DNA from: Anodontia alba
Taxonomy: Eukaryota > Mollusca > Bivalvia > Lucinida > Lucinidae
Direction of reading: 5' to 3'
NCBI GenBank assembly: GCA_964016985.1
Contig: OZ024825.1
Span: 5,388,056-5,452,055, forward strand
DNA length: 64,000 bases
Shown here: positions 53,891-63,990 of the stretch, in pieces
Position numbering within the stretch: the first letter of the stretch is position 1
Layout: the number at the start of each line of letters is the position of its first letter
Notes under the pieces: generated by a model
Databases searched by the model: none
Told to the model about the DNA's origin: nothing
What the model saw: the letters and a program-made list of their open reading frames with translations, nothing else
Translations under genes and position numbers: made by a program

Positions 53891-54705
53891 GTTCTCAGGC
53901 ACTTAAATGTTTTAAAAGAATAGATAGGGCAGCTTTTTACTTTTATTTTTCCAGTTGGGGACATTCTTGGATATTTTGGTTCATTCTGCAAAACAAAAGG
54001 GGATGGAGGTGGGGGCGGGTGGGGGTGCAGTTTTACAGAAAATATTTGAAATGTAAGTTTCCAGTCTAAAACAACATACACTGGTCGTAATTTACTGGTT
54101 TTCCTTGCAAGTAAGAATCCCATATGGTTGTGGTCTGGATCACAATTTAGTTAAAAATAATTCTCAGAAAAGTAAGAAAACTCCAGTGTCATGTATTTTT
54201 GAGGGTTGAAAAAAAAATCCCATTGAAAAAAATCATATATGCACGACCATTTAGACAGATGAGGTAGTGCCTGAGAATAAAACTTTTTTTTTTGGCCTTA
54301 GGCATTTTTCAGTACTCCATTTACATCCAACATTTATATAGTAGCAAGTATTTGTAAAGTAGCAATTTTTTTCTTTTTTTTTTTTATTATATTAAAAAAG
54401 TTGGGCAATTCTTACTGCATTTAAATGATTTCATTACCATTTTTTTGACATCAGTGAACTAAATGTCACAATGGTCCATTAAACATTAAAAGAAAGTGAA
54501 AAATCTGTCAAAATAATGTCAGACTGAAATTTAAAACTGCTGGGATAATTAACTTAAATATATACTATAAATCTACTAACTTTTTACAAACTTTCATTTT
54601 AAATTTGTTAAAAATGCAAATTAGAAAATATTTTTTATGACCAACCTTAAAAAATCTTTTGGCCTTTGCTCAACATCATTCCATCCTGTGTTTTTGAATG
54701 TCAAT
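53891..54705. other. No clear element; G-rich and A/T-rich runs
   Basis: Contains GGTGGGGGCGGGTGGGGG near 54009 and several homopolymers. No ORF of note. Confidence 0.45.
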
Positions 54706-54706
54706 A

Positions 54707-54870
54707 TTAACCCTTCTCTTGCTGAATATGACATGACCTGTCTAAGCAAATAGTGTAGATCCAGATCAAGCCAACTGATCTGGATTTGCACTGTTTGCCA
54801 ATTAAGTATGTGAATTTATATCAACAACCTTGATCATGTAATCTGATTGGCTGAAAATTAGAAGTGGGTA
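54707..54870 (-). mobile_element. Family A MITE, right end replaced
   Basis: TTAACCCTTCTCTTGCTGAA. The palindrome is shortened to GATCAAGCCAACTGATC. After AGAAGTGGGTATGTC it turns into a D-like arm (GCAAATTCAGCAGATG). Confidence 0.8.
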
Positions 54871-55082
54871 TGTCTGAGCAAATTCAGCAGATGATAAAAA
54901 GCCAATAGTTTCCCTCTGGTAAACAATACATCATTTGTTTGTCCAAAACTTGCAATGGTTCACAAAGTTTGTCATGTCATGTTCAAAAGCATGGGGATGA
55001 AAATGGAAGTTATCATATTTATCATCTGCACTGCGTAAAACAATGGTTAAGCTTTTGGACAAACAAATCTATTTATAGTTCA

Positions 55083-55185
<103 letters not shown>

Positions 55186-55187
55186 CA

Positions 55188-55560
55188 TTCCATTCTTATT
55201 TTTCCCAGAAAATAGGATGAGACAATTACATGAAATATCAACCTTATTTCTTATTTCTTGGGAAAAATCAGAAAAAAATATTTCAAACTGTCATCTGCTG
55301 AAATACTCAGCATTAAGTCCTACACAGTTTTGAAAAACAACCATGATTATTCATTTCATACCATTTATATATTCTTATTTTTTGCAGAAAATAGGCAAGG
55401 AGACAATTTGCATGAAATATCAACCCTATTTTATGGAAAAAAAAAAAAAAATTCAAAATGTTGTCTGCTGAAACTTTTACCCAGCATGCTCAGCATTAAG
55501 TCCTACACAGTTTTGATAAACAACAATGATTATTCATTACATACCATTTATACTTGATTA
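55188..55560. repeat. Tandem duplication containing family D arms
   Basis: Two ~190-bp copies, each with a shortened D core (CCCAGAAAATAGG-type, ATGAAATATCAACC), ending CAGCATTAAGTCCTACACAG and ATTATTCATTTCATACCA. The second copy differs by small indels. Confidence 0.75.
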
Positions 55561-55597
55561 ACCCTTTCCATCTGAATACAGTTCATTTACTATTCAC

Positions 55598-55810
55598 TTA
55601 ACCCTTGTCCTGCTGAATAAATTAAGATGCCACGCCCACTTCTAATTTTCAGCCAATCAGGTTACTTGATCCAGATTGTTGTTATAAATTTGCATACTTG
55701 ATGGCAAACAGTGCAGATCCAGATCAGTTGGCTTCTTCAGAAGCCAACTGATCTGGATCTGCACTGTTTGCAAAACAGGATATATCCGGGTTCAGCAGGA
55801 CAAGGGTTAA
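55598..55810 (+). mobile_element. Family A MITE, reference copy
   Basis: TTAA at 55598 and 55807; both terminal repeats perfect (CCCTTGTCCTGCTGAA / TTCAGCAGGACAAGGG). The core palindrome reads GGCAAACAGTGCAGATCCAG, GTTGGCTTCTTCAGAAGCC, CTGGATCTGCACTGTTTGC, with no mismatch over about 30 base pairs. TTAA target and CCC-starting ends fit piggyBac; no transposase. Confidence 0.95.
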
Positions 55811-55959
55811 GTGCTTCTTAAGGAAAGGTATTCAAATTTGTGGTCAAGTGTATGAACTGTCAGTCATCTTTTTACTCCAAAGTATTTTAAGCCCAAAACA
55901 AAATAAAACTACAGCTGTTGTTTTTTTTTTTCCAAAATAAAAATAAAATGTGAACCAAT

Positions 55960-56655
55960 AATACCCTGCCATTATTGTATTGTGGGCAGTTAACTCTGTC
56001 AAAAATTGACAAAATTTTGTTGATGAGCAATCCCAAAGCAGATCTCCACAATATCAATGCACACATCAAATGTGGTGAAAATCCATTGAGATATACTCAA
56101 GTTATTGTCCTGAAAGTGCGGGCAGATAACGCTGTCAAAAATATAAGAAATTCTACCATTAGCAATCCCAAAGCAGATGTCCACAATGTCAATGCACACA
56201 CAAAGTTTAGTGAAAATCCATTGATATTTACTAAAGTTATCGTCCGGAAATGAAAATACCGACATGTCACAGGCAGATAACTGTCAAAAATTGATGAGAC
56301 TTGCCTATCAGCAATCCCAGAGCAGATCTGCACAATATCAATGCACACACCAAGTTTGGTGAAAATCCACTGATTTATACTAAAGCTATCATCCCAAAAT
56401 GAAAATATGGATCTGTCGCAGGCAGATAACTCTGTGAAAAATTGACGAAATTTGCCCATTCATAAACCCAAACCAGATCTCCACAATATCAATGCACACA
56501 GAGTTTGGTGAAAATGCGTTGACATTTACTCAAGTTATCATCGAAAATACAGATGGATGGACGAGAGATGAATGGACGGATGGACAGACAAACTGACACA
56601 GGGACAGCCGACATGATAGCATAATACCCCGCCACTATCGTGTGGCGGGGTATAA
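55960..56655. mobile_element. Composite element R (pearl-like plan)
   Basis: About four ~140-bp units share AATCCCAAAGCAGATCTCCA, AATATCAATGCACACACC, GTTTGGTGAAAATCCATTG and GGCAGATAACTCTGTCAAAA. Then comes a GGATGGACG-type tail and a terminal hairpin ATACCCCGCCAC / GTGGCGGGGTAT (56624-56635, 56642-56653); a decayed counterpart opens the element (TACCCTGCC...GGGCAG). Tandem core plus microsatellite plus end hairpin resembles the pearl elements described from oysters, a similarity of plan only. Minus-strand ORFs here are by-products. Confidence 0.75.
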
Positions 56656-56856
56656 AAAATGTCTTCCTAAGCAACAATTCATTCATCACTGTGGAGAACA
56701 TGACCTTGACCTTCAACTGATATGGTCAGTTTGTAATTTCTGAACATCAACTTCTATGATAGTTTCATGACTTTTCATCAAGTTCTAGTTCTATTTCTTT
56801 AATACTAAGTGCCAAGCAAAAACATAGCTAGTGTTACAGATTAGATATACAGATCA

Positions 56857-57137
56857 CTGACTGAGTTTGAGTTGGGAGTTTTACAGCCCAGTCACCATTA
56901 AGGTCATGTCAAGCTGGTTAATTGACCTAACTCTAAGTGGTTAACCAGTACTTGTGCACATCTTTCACCAGAAACTGACAAATGCCCTTCTTGAATTGGC
57001 TGAAGGGGGAGAATGACAGTAGAAAATATTTCATGAGCAATCTCCACAACAGAATGTTGCCAGACCCGGTGGGGATCAAACCCGCAGCCTCCTGATCACC
57101 AGTTTAACATGCATCTGACTGAACCACCAAGGTCAGC
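56857..57137 (-). mobile_element. S1 tRNA-derived SINE
   Basis: Target duplication TACAGATCA at 56848-56856 and 57138-57146. Body GACAAATGCCCTTCTTGAAT; B-box complement GGGGATCAAACCC near 57071. Confidence 0.87.
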
Positions 57138-57144
57138 TACAGAT

Positions 57145-57440
57145 CATTTCTGGCCTTGCTGTGGAAGCCGGCTTTTATGGCCACAGGGGTAGAGTAATTG
57201 GCAATTTCATGAAATTAAGTAACATACATTGCTGTTAGTACCTGGATGGGTGATTGTGATGCCTGACTTCCTGAAAAACCCAGCAATACTACATTTGGTT
57301 GCAACAGTGGGATAAAGGATGACACCATAATCCCCAGAATCCAGTATATAAGGGCATGTGTCCCCAGTAGAATTGTTTAGGCTCCTTTCTCTGGCCTGTA
57401 GAATAAACATTGCCATGACTTTGGCGGGAAAAGTCAAGAG
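57145..57440 (-). other. 5S-rRNA-like stretch overlapping an exon-like ORF
   Basis: On the plus strand 57212-57254 aligns without gaps to the 5S internal control region, about 31 of 43 positions by eye, best at TTAGTACCTGGATGGGTGA. On the minus strand, 57207-57437 is open for 76 codons; within it an acceptor-like TTTATTCTACAG and a donor-like CCAG/GTACTA bracket about 154 bases encoding DTCPYILDSGDYGVILYPTV and SIAGFFRKSGITITHP. The two readings compete. 57145-57235 also resembles part of the S3 element at 57478. Product unknown. Confidence 0.3.
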
Positions 57441-57477
57441 AAGAGGGAGAGAAATATAACATTAGAATATACAGATC

Positions 57478-57625
57478 AGTTCTACAGCCTTGCTGTGGAA
57501 GCCTTACTTAAAGGTGACATGGGTAGACTGACAGTTAAGCAACATAATTTTGTATGATCAAACTCACAACCTGGCAGATGCAAAGAGGACGCTCTATCAT
57601 CTGAGTCACTGCCCCCATCAAAATG
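57478..57625 (-). mobile_element. S3 tRNA-like SINE
   Basis: The minus strand has A-box-like TGACTCAGATGATAGAGCG and B-box-like GGTTGTGAGTTTGATC, followed by a body ending GGCTTCCACAGCAAGGCTG. The same 3' words occur at 57150-57175, so a truncated second copy lies there. Confidence 0.55.
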
Positions 57626-57669
57626 TTTCTAGAATGCTGCATTTTTTTTCTCTAGATAGATCCATTTTT

Positions 57670-57805
57670 TATGTTCCAAATATTTCTTCTTTTTTTCTTT
57701 TTTAAATAAAAGAGCACATTGCTTCTGATGAGAACCCACAAGATACATTTTTGTGGAGAAACAAAAATATTTATCTTAGTACACCTCTTATCTGGAGCTA
57801 TGGAC
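57670..57805. mobile_element. Family F remnant
   Basis: TTGCTTCTGATGAGAACCCA, TTTTTGTGGAGAAACAAAAA and CTCTTATCTGGAGCTATGG. Confidence 0.55.
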
Positions 57806-57823
57806 TGTTCTATTTAGAACAAT

Positions 57824-58259
57824 TTAAGCCTTGTCATGCTGAATAAATTAACCCTTGTCCTGCTGAATAAATTAAGATGTCACACCCACTTCTAATTTTC
57901 AGCCAATCAGGTTACTTGATCCTCATTGTTGCTATAAATTTGCATACTTAATGGCAAACAGTGCAGATCCAGATCAGTTGGCTTCTTCAGAAGCCAACTG
58001 ATCTGGATCTACACTGTTTGCAAAACAGGGTATATCCGGGTTCAGCAGGACAAGGGTTAAGATACCATACCCACTTCTAATTTTCAGCCAATCATATCAC
58101 TTGATCCGGGTTGTTGATACACATTCACACACTGAATGGCAAACCGTGCAGATCCAGATCAGTTGGCTTCTTCAGAAGGCTTCTTCAGAAGCCAACCGAT
58201 CTGGATCTACACTGTTTACAAAGGCAGGACATATCTGGGACCAGCAGTACCAGGGTTAA
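57824..58259 (+). mobile_element. Family A MITE containing another family A
   Basis: TTAA at 57824 and 58256. Left CCTTGTCATGCTGAATAAA, then TTAA, the inner copy, then GATACCATACCCACTTC. The core has a doubled GGCTTCTTCAGAA segment. The outer element is more diverged than the inner. Confidence 0.9.
57848..58060 (+). mobile_element. Family A MITE nested in family A
   Basis: TTAA at 57848 and 58057. Both terminal repeats perfect. It is inserted in the TTAA of the outer copy's own AATAAATTAAGATGCC segment, in the same orientation. Confidence 0.94.
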
Positions 58260-58260
58260 G

Positions 58261-59848
58261 CTAGATCTAAGACATGTCTGTTAGAATATTTAGGGTAAAT
58301 GTTGTATATTTTGCTGTCCTGATTAATTTTTAGGGTGTTTACAGAAGTTTTTATTAATTTATGAACTTATCAGATTTCATCTTAATTAGAATTTTTGTTC
58401 ATGAACGATCACAGAACAGGGTCCCTGACCTGGGAATAAGTTCAAATGCAGGTTCATATTATATATTTAAAACATTGATATCTGAGATTATAAAATATAG
58501 TGTGCACAAGGTAAAAATAGATTTGAATAGTAAAGATCAGACTCCACAGAACTAGGCATGTGATCACATAGAGACATAAAATGTTCAAATTTCAGGACAA
58601 GGAGATAATACAGCGTCTGACCATACAGTTAAGTTAAATCAGAAGCTTCAGAAACTGTACATCAACAATCAGCTAACTGCAAACCATTGTAGTTAGCAAA
58701 AACATTTCCGTAAATGAATAAAAAAACACTCTGGGAAGTGGAATACTGTCACTGTAATAGGTAAGAGATGTGTCTCTGTGCAGCTTCTTCGTTCTTGGAC
58801 ATTGATCCTAGCATTTCTCCTGTGACAAACTGGCCCTTTATCTATGATAAATATTTCATACTCTTAGGAACATCCATGTAATCAGTTTAGTCTAGTATGA
58901 GGCCAGATATAGGTTGTGCTTGTCCCAGCAATCAATTATGTTCTACTCTAACCCCAGTACTCTTTGAATTAGCCAGTCAGTTTAAGTCAAGTGGTTATCC
59001 CAGGAATATAATGGGCATACGCTCATAGAACAAGTCAGTTTGGTTACAGCTTTGAAAGAAGTCACAGCATGATCAAGAAACAAACCCAGTAAGGTAATTT
59101 ATCTAAAGAGTCGTAGACATGCCTGAAATATTGGCTTTCCTACTCTGCCAATAAATATATCTTACATACCCTGGTGTAGATATATTAGAAGGCAACATTC
59201 AGTGTTCAGCTCTTATAGATTTCAGCCCTACTGACCTGCTCCATATCCCGCGAGTTAACAGTGAACTGCATTGAAGTAAATGATCTTTGATATTCACAAC
59301 TCTTGATTTAATGTATAGTTGTAACTGCACTTTTGTTTAGGTTTTTTTTTAGTTCTATGATCAGTGCCTTAGCAACATACCTAAGGGAACTCGCAACAAT
59401 CATTAATTTGGAGCAGATAGCTCTGTCTAAATTGCAAATAATCATTGTTTGAGCATACAGCTCAGTTCAACCTGAGAATATGTGTGTAACTATTCTATGT
59501 AGTTGTTGGTTGTACTTGTTGTCGAGCCAGATTGAGCCCTCACACTTATTTAAATATTAATTGGTGGCTCGGTAACATGCTACATGACACACTACCTATG
59601 AAAGCAAAATCTAGTGCTACATCACTGATTTTCTTCTTTGGGACAAACCAACATTGTTTCTTTTTTATTGTAGTCTTAAATGATATTTTTTTCCTTTGGT
59701 GTAAGAAGAAAAAACAGTCACTTTTGAAGAACCATGGATATTCAATTTATTTTTTACATGTTCTGACATTCCATTTAAAGACAGTTTGTCGTGGACCTAT
59801 AGTTCTGAAGACTGTATGGCTAGCTGAAGATATAACCCATCTCTAGCT
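58261..59848. other. 1.6-kb low-repeat block
   Basis: None of the window's repeat families is seen. ORFs of 64 and 104 codons (58361, 59532) have no recognisable domain. It may be ordinary host intergenic or intronic DNA. Confidence 0.5.
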
Positions 59849-59849
59849 G

Positions 59850-60115
59850 TTAGATAAATGGCATAAAAACAGTGAAATATGTTTCACTGACCATTCCAAG
59901 GTGGTTCTTCTGTCGTGGTTTATTTTTGTTGTGGTTCGTCTTTGGGTGTGTGTGTCGCTTGTGTCTAATTGTTTCGGGTGGCCGTTTGGCTGCTTTGTGG
60001 GTGGGGGGTGGCTGTCCGTTTGGCTTTCTGCTAGTCATGTTTCCATTAGGGTCCAGTTATTTCGTGTTTGTGTTTCTTTCCCTTTGATGTCTCTAATGGG
60101 AGGTGTGGGATAATT
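59850..60115. other. G/T-rich block with a basic minus-strand ORF
   Basis: The plus strand is strongly G+T biased (GGGTGTGTGTGTCGCTTG, GGTGGGGGGTGGCTGTCC). Minus 59850-60038 is open for 62 codons and rich in K, R, H and P (MTSRKPNGQPPPTHKAAKRP). No family recognised; it could be the start of an old retroelement ORF or chance. Confidence 0.3.
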
Positions 60116-60452
60116 GTATCGATTCCTGATCATTGCCTTCCTTTCTATTTTGCATCGTTTCCTATAATGCTTATTTTCAAGGATTAAGATAACCTTACTT
60201 ACAAAACACTTTTATATATCAAAATTTTAAGTGTAGTTTTCATATAAAAATCTGTTGAAATCAGTCTTCATTGCTCAATAAATCTTGTACAATGATTATT
60301 TTTTACACGCATACCAGAGTATATTTTTAAAGTGCTAAATTTTCATGCTCAATATAACTTTGAGCATTAAATCTGCTTTCATACATAAATTTTCAAAGTA
60401 TGAAAGGCATGTGCAAAAGCTGCAATACCAATAGAAAATACAGTTACTTAAT

Positions 60453-60695
60453 CGAGGGTTGAGCGCAAGACTAGCGTAAGTCAGATGGTTGTTTTTCCCC
60501 CAACCTAATCTCCTCACCATGAAGGCGTTATGAAGATTACAACATTTTTTTCTGTAAACAATGAAAATTTAGGTGCCATTGCTCGTATGAGCAATGGCAC
60601 CTAAATTTGCATTGTTTACAAAGGGGTCCAAGTTGCCCCTAAACAAGGGTTTCAAAAATATGTTTGAGTTACCATAGTCTTGCGCTCAACCCTCG
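60453..60695. mobile_element. Family N MITE, 243 bp, TAAT duplication
   Basis: TAAT at 60449-60452 and 60696-60699. Ends CGAGGGTTGAGCGCAAGACT and, reversed, the same 20 bases. The central hairpin is TTTAGGTGCCATTGCTCGTA / TGAGCAATGGCACCTAAA. Single copy here, with intact ends. Confidence 0.87.
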
Positions 60696-60787
60696 TAATG
60701 GGAATTTCAAAACCTGTCGCATGCTATTGACACAAGGCTTCATATTTCACAATGGTACATTGTATTTATGAAATGTAATATGGCATC

Positions 60788-60875
60788 TATCTATCTCTCT
60801 ATCTATCTATCTATCTAATTGTCTGTCTGCTGATCGATCGATCAATCAGTCGATAGACAGACAGACAGATAGGTT
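60788..60875. repeat. Snapback microsatellite (TATC)n-(GACA)n
   Basis: ATCTATCTATCTATCT then GTCTGTCTGC, a GATCGATCGATC centre, then its complement GATAGACAGACAGACAG. Confidence 0.85.
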
Positions 60876-60964
60876 GGTTTGAGATAGCAGTAGTTTGACT
60901 TAAAAGGAGTTGAAATGTAAGGAAAATACAGCAAGCTAACCCAAAATTGCCCTATATAACTATG

Positions 60965-61135
60965 TAACTGTTCAAAAACATAGATTGTGGGTGCTCGTTA
61001 GATCTGCTTCATTCCTAGGAATTGCCTGAAAAAGCATCAGTAATCTATGTTATTATCAGAAACAAGAAAAATAATGCAATTTTTCATCTGAAATGAACAG
61101 CCCTGAAAAATCCTGTTTTTTGGCATAAGCATGTT
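60965..61135. mobile_element. Family C remnant
   Basis: TTCAAAAACATAGATTGTGG, GTGCTCGTTAGATCTGCTTC and ATCTATGTTATTATCAGAAA are C interior words; the terminal repeats are gone. Confidence 0.55.
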
Positions 61136-61510
61136 CTAATCTAATGGTCAGATTCAATCAAATGGAAAATATCAACAACTTGAACTGTGTTTGGTGTAAA
61201 ATCATATAAATATTTCATTAAACAAATATCTAAATGCACTGTTCTTATCATTTTTGATGGATAATGCCTTAACGTCTGTCAATTTACTACAGCTCATCAT
61301 GCAGCTAAAAAAATGTGCCGATACAGAAATGTGCCGACACAGAAACTATAGTACAGAACTTCATTAAAGAGATGAAAATATCCAACTGCAACTTGTTCAT
61401 TGTAATTGTAAAACGAGCATGCGTTTTTCTTGTAAAAGAACTGAATTTTTATTGTGCATTGACAGTGAACCATTTTATCATTTAATTGGATTACAGCAAC
61501 TAAAACAATG

Positions 61511-61723
61511 TTAACCCTTCTCTTGCTGAGCACGACATGCCCTGTTTTAGCAAACAGTGTAGATCCAGATCAGTTGGCTTCTGAAGAAGCCAACAGATCT
61601 GGATCTGCACTGTTTGTCATTAAATATGTGAATTTCTATCAAAAACCCGGATCAAGTAATCTGATTGGCTGGAAATTAGAAGTGGGCGTGGCATCCTAAT
61701 TTATTCAGCATGACAAGGGTTAA
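61511..61723 (-). mobile_element. Family A MITE
   Basis: TTAA at 61511 and 61720. CCCTTCTCTTGCTGAG / TTCAGCATGACAAGGG. Same subtype as 6343 (shared GCACGACATGCCCTG-like arm and GGCTGGAAATTAGAAGTGGG). Confidence 0.92.
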
Positions 61724-61867
61724 TCTTGACAATTCCTGAGGAGCTTGGTCAGAGATGCCCCATATGGTTTTGTATTTCTAAACAAAACAGGTCCATTGAT
61801 TGCCTAAAAGAAAGTAAGTGTAAATAGATACCACTTACCTTTCAAATGACAGGTATTTCCAGGTTTT

Positions 61868-62081
61868 TTAACCCTTGTCCTGCTGAATAAATTTAGATGC
61901 CAAGCTTACTTCTAATTTTCAGCCAATCAGATTACTTGATCCGAATTGTTGCTATAAATTCACATACTTAATGGCAAACAGTGCAAATCCAGATCAGCTG
62001 GCTTCTTCAAAAGCCAACTGATCTGGATCTACACTGTTTGCAAAGACAGAGTATATCTGGGTTCAGCAGGACAAGGGTTAA
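61868..62081 (+). mobile_element. Family A MITE
   Basis: TTAA at 61868 and 62078, terminal repeats perfect. Confidence 0.93.
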
Positions 62082-62204
62082 ACTTTGTTCAGGAAAATAA
62101 GAGTTTTTAACGTAAATATACCAGTTTGCAGCTAACTGATTGCCGATGTACAGTTTCTGCAGCTTCGGATTTGACAAACTGTACTGTCAGACACTTTGAA
62201 TAAG

Positions 62205-62240
62205 GTGCTAAATATTTAGGGTAAATACGGCAGACCCAAA
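62205..62240. repeat. Family B end fragment
   Basis: TAAATATTTAGGGTAAATAC, then GGCAGACCCAAATCAGATG, a joined end and half-core. Confidence 0.5.
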
Positions 62241-62457
62241 TCAGATGTGCAGGTTTGTTAATTTTGAACTATCACTGTCTTGCATGCCCTTCAAACTCCT
62301 CATAATCCATTTTGTTAGGTACATTTGCTCTTTTAAATATATAAATACTATTTTAGTGTTGCTGGGCAACCAGTTGCCTAGAATTTTATGGGCTGGGCTG
62401 GAAAAATTGTTCAAGTTCTGATGCCAAGAAGTGTTATTCATAGACAAGAATATACCA

Positions 62458-62530
62458 AAAAAATAAAAAAAAAAAAAAAAAAAAACAAGAAAATAAAAAC
62501 AAAAAAAAAGACAAAAAAAAAAAAAGAAAT
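62458..62530. repeat. A-rich tract
   Basis: Long A runs broken by single C and G. It might be a retroelement tail, but no body is recognised upstream. Confidence 0.6.
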
Positions 62531-62567
62531 CTTTATCTAAGGAACCCGTGAAGGGATATGCTAGTTA

Positions 62568-62930
62568 TCCCCACGCTTTTTAGAAAAAGCGATGGGGATA
62601 TTGTGAACACCTCCATCTGTCCATCCATCACACTATCTCCTCCGAAATCACAGGGCATAATTTAACCAAGCTTGCTACATGACTTCCTCGCAGGATGAGT
62701 GTGTTGAAGAACACCATTATTTTTCTTTCCATCTGTCTGTCTGTCCACCTGACCATCACTCTATCTCCTCTTAAACCACGAGGTGGAATTTAACCAAACT
62801 TGCTACCTGACTTCCCCTTATGGTAAGGGTGTGCGAGAGCCAGTCCGTCAATCCGTCCATCATGCTATCAGCAACATTAGCACAGAGCATGGGGACTTAG
62901 CGATTGCATGACATCGATAACGCATTCTAG
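62568..62930 (+). mobile_element. Helitron-like element, copy 2
   Basis: 5' TCCCCACGCTTTTTAG, preceded by A, forms a hairpin with AAAAAGCGATGGGGAT; 3' GCATTCTAG is followed by T, with an imperfect CGATTGCATGACATCG palindrome upstream. It holds fewer internal units than the copy at 11867 (363 against 570 bp). Confidence 0.78.
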
Positions 62931-62940
62931 TTTTATTTTT

Positions 62941-63435
62941 TAAGTTGTTGCGACAACTTAATATCTTGTTCAGACAACTTAATAACTTGTTCAGACATCA
63001 TATTATCTTGTTCAAACAACTGAATATCCTGTTCGCACAAGATTAGTATGTTGTTCACATGACATAAAATATCTTGTTCGGACAACTTAATATGTTCTTC
63101 ATGCAAGAAAATAAATAGTTTGTACATGATATTAAGTTGTCCGCACAAAATAATATCTTGTTCAGACAACATAATACCTTGTTTAGATGACTTAATATGT
63201 TGTTCACACAAGATAATTAACTTGTTTGGATGACTTAATATCTTGTTCGGATGACTTAATATCTTGTTCCAACAACATATCTTGTTCAGATAAAAATATC
63301 TTGTTCAGATGACTTAATATGTTGTTCACACAAGATAATTAACTTGTTCTGACAAAAAATATCTTGTTCCAACAACTATATATCTTGTTCAGACAACAAT
63401 ATCTTGTTCAGACAGCTTATTTATCTTGTACAAAC
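62941..63435. repeat. ~21-bp minisatellite array
   Basis: Units of CTTAATATCTTGTTCAGACA, about 21-24 bp, roughly 22 copies. On the minus strand a run of 21-bp units gives a 92-codon frame with repeated LSEQDI words (62933-63211). No start context or flanking exon supports a gene. Confidence 0.88.
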
Positions 63436-63585
63436 AATGTAAGACATCTGTTGTGCTTACTGTTCTAAAATGCCAAATGTTGGACAGGTCATCCACCCTA
63501 TTGTAACAATAGTGCATCAGCCAATCAGAGTGTCTGATAAAGTCATCCAAACTAGATATGAAATCTTGCGAACAACATAATTAAC

Positions 63586-63725
63586 TAAGAAGCCAACTGA
63601 TCTGGATTTGCACTGTTTGCAATTCAGTATCTGAATATATCAACAATCAGGATCAAATAATCTGACTGGCTGAAAATTTGAAAAGGGTGTGGCATCTTAA
63701 TTTATTCAGCAGGACAAGGGTTTAA
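63586..63725 (-). mobile_element. Family A MITE, left half missing
   Basis: Begins in the core (AGAAGCCAACTGATCTGG) and keeps the right end TTCAGCAGGACAAGGG with TTAA at 63722. Confidence 0.82.
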
Positions 63726-63864
63726 TGGTGAACAGATAGCCTCTACATTCTCTTGGCTAATCTAGCAGACACAAATTTATGACATTTATGACATTTTTCT
63801 TATTCCTCTCACAAAATATGGTTTTAAACTGTCATGGAGACAGTGACAGGAAATGTTTAACCCA

Positions 63865-63990
63865 TTGTAATCGGGAGACCCATAAAAGGGTAACTGGCAA
63901 ACAGTGCAGACCCAGATCAGACGCCGCAGAACACAGCGTCTGATCAGGGTCTCCACTGTTTACAAATAGTTTAGCCATTTTTCTCTAGGA
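63865..63990. mobile_element. Family J element (core I)
   Basis: GAGACCCATAAAAGGGTAAC precedes GGCAAACAGTGCAGACCCAG; arms meet at GACGCCGCAGAACACAGCGTC. Confidence 0.6.

Noticed and set aside
56097..56459. 120-codon minus-strand ORF
   Set aside because: It translates the ~140-bp tandem units of element R; periodic and without a domain.
59532..59846. 104-codon ORF as a gene
   Set aside because: AT-driven F/K-rich composition, no domain and no splice context; could be chance.
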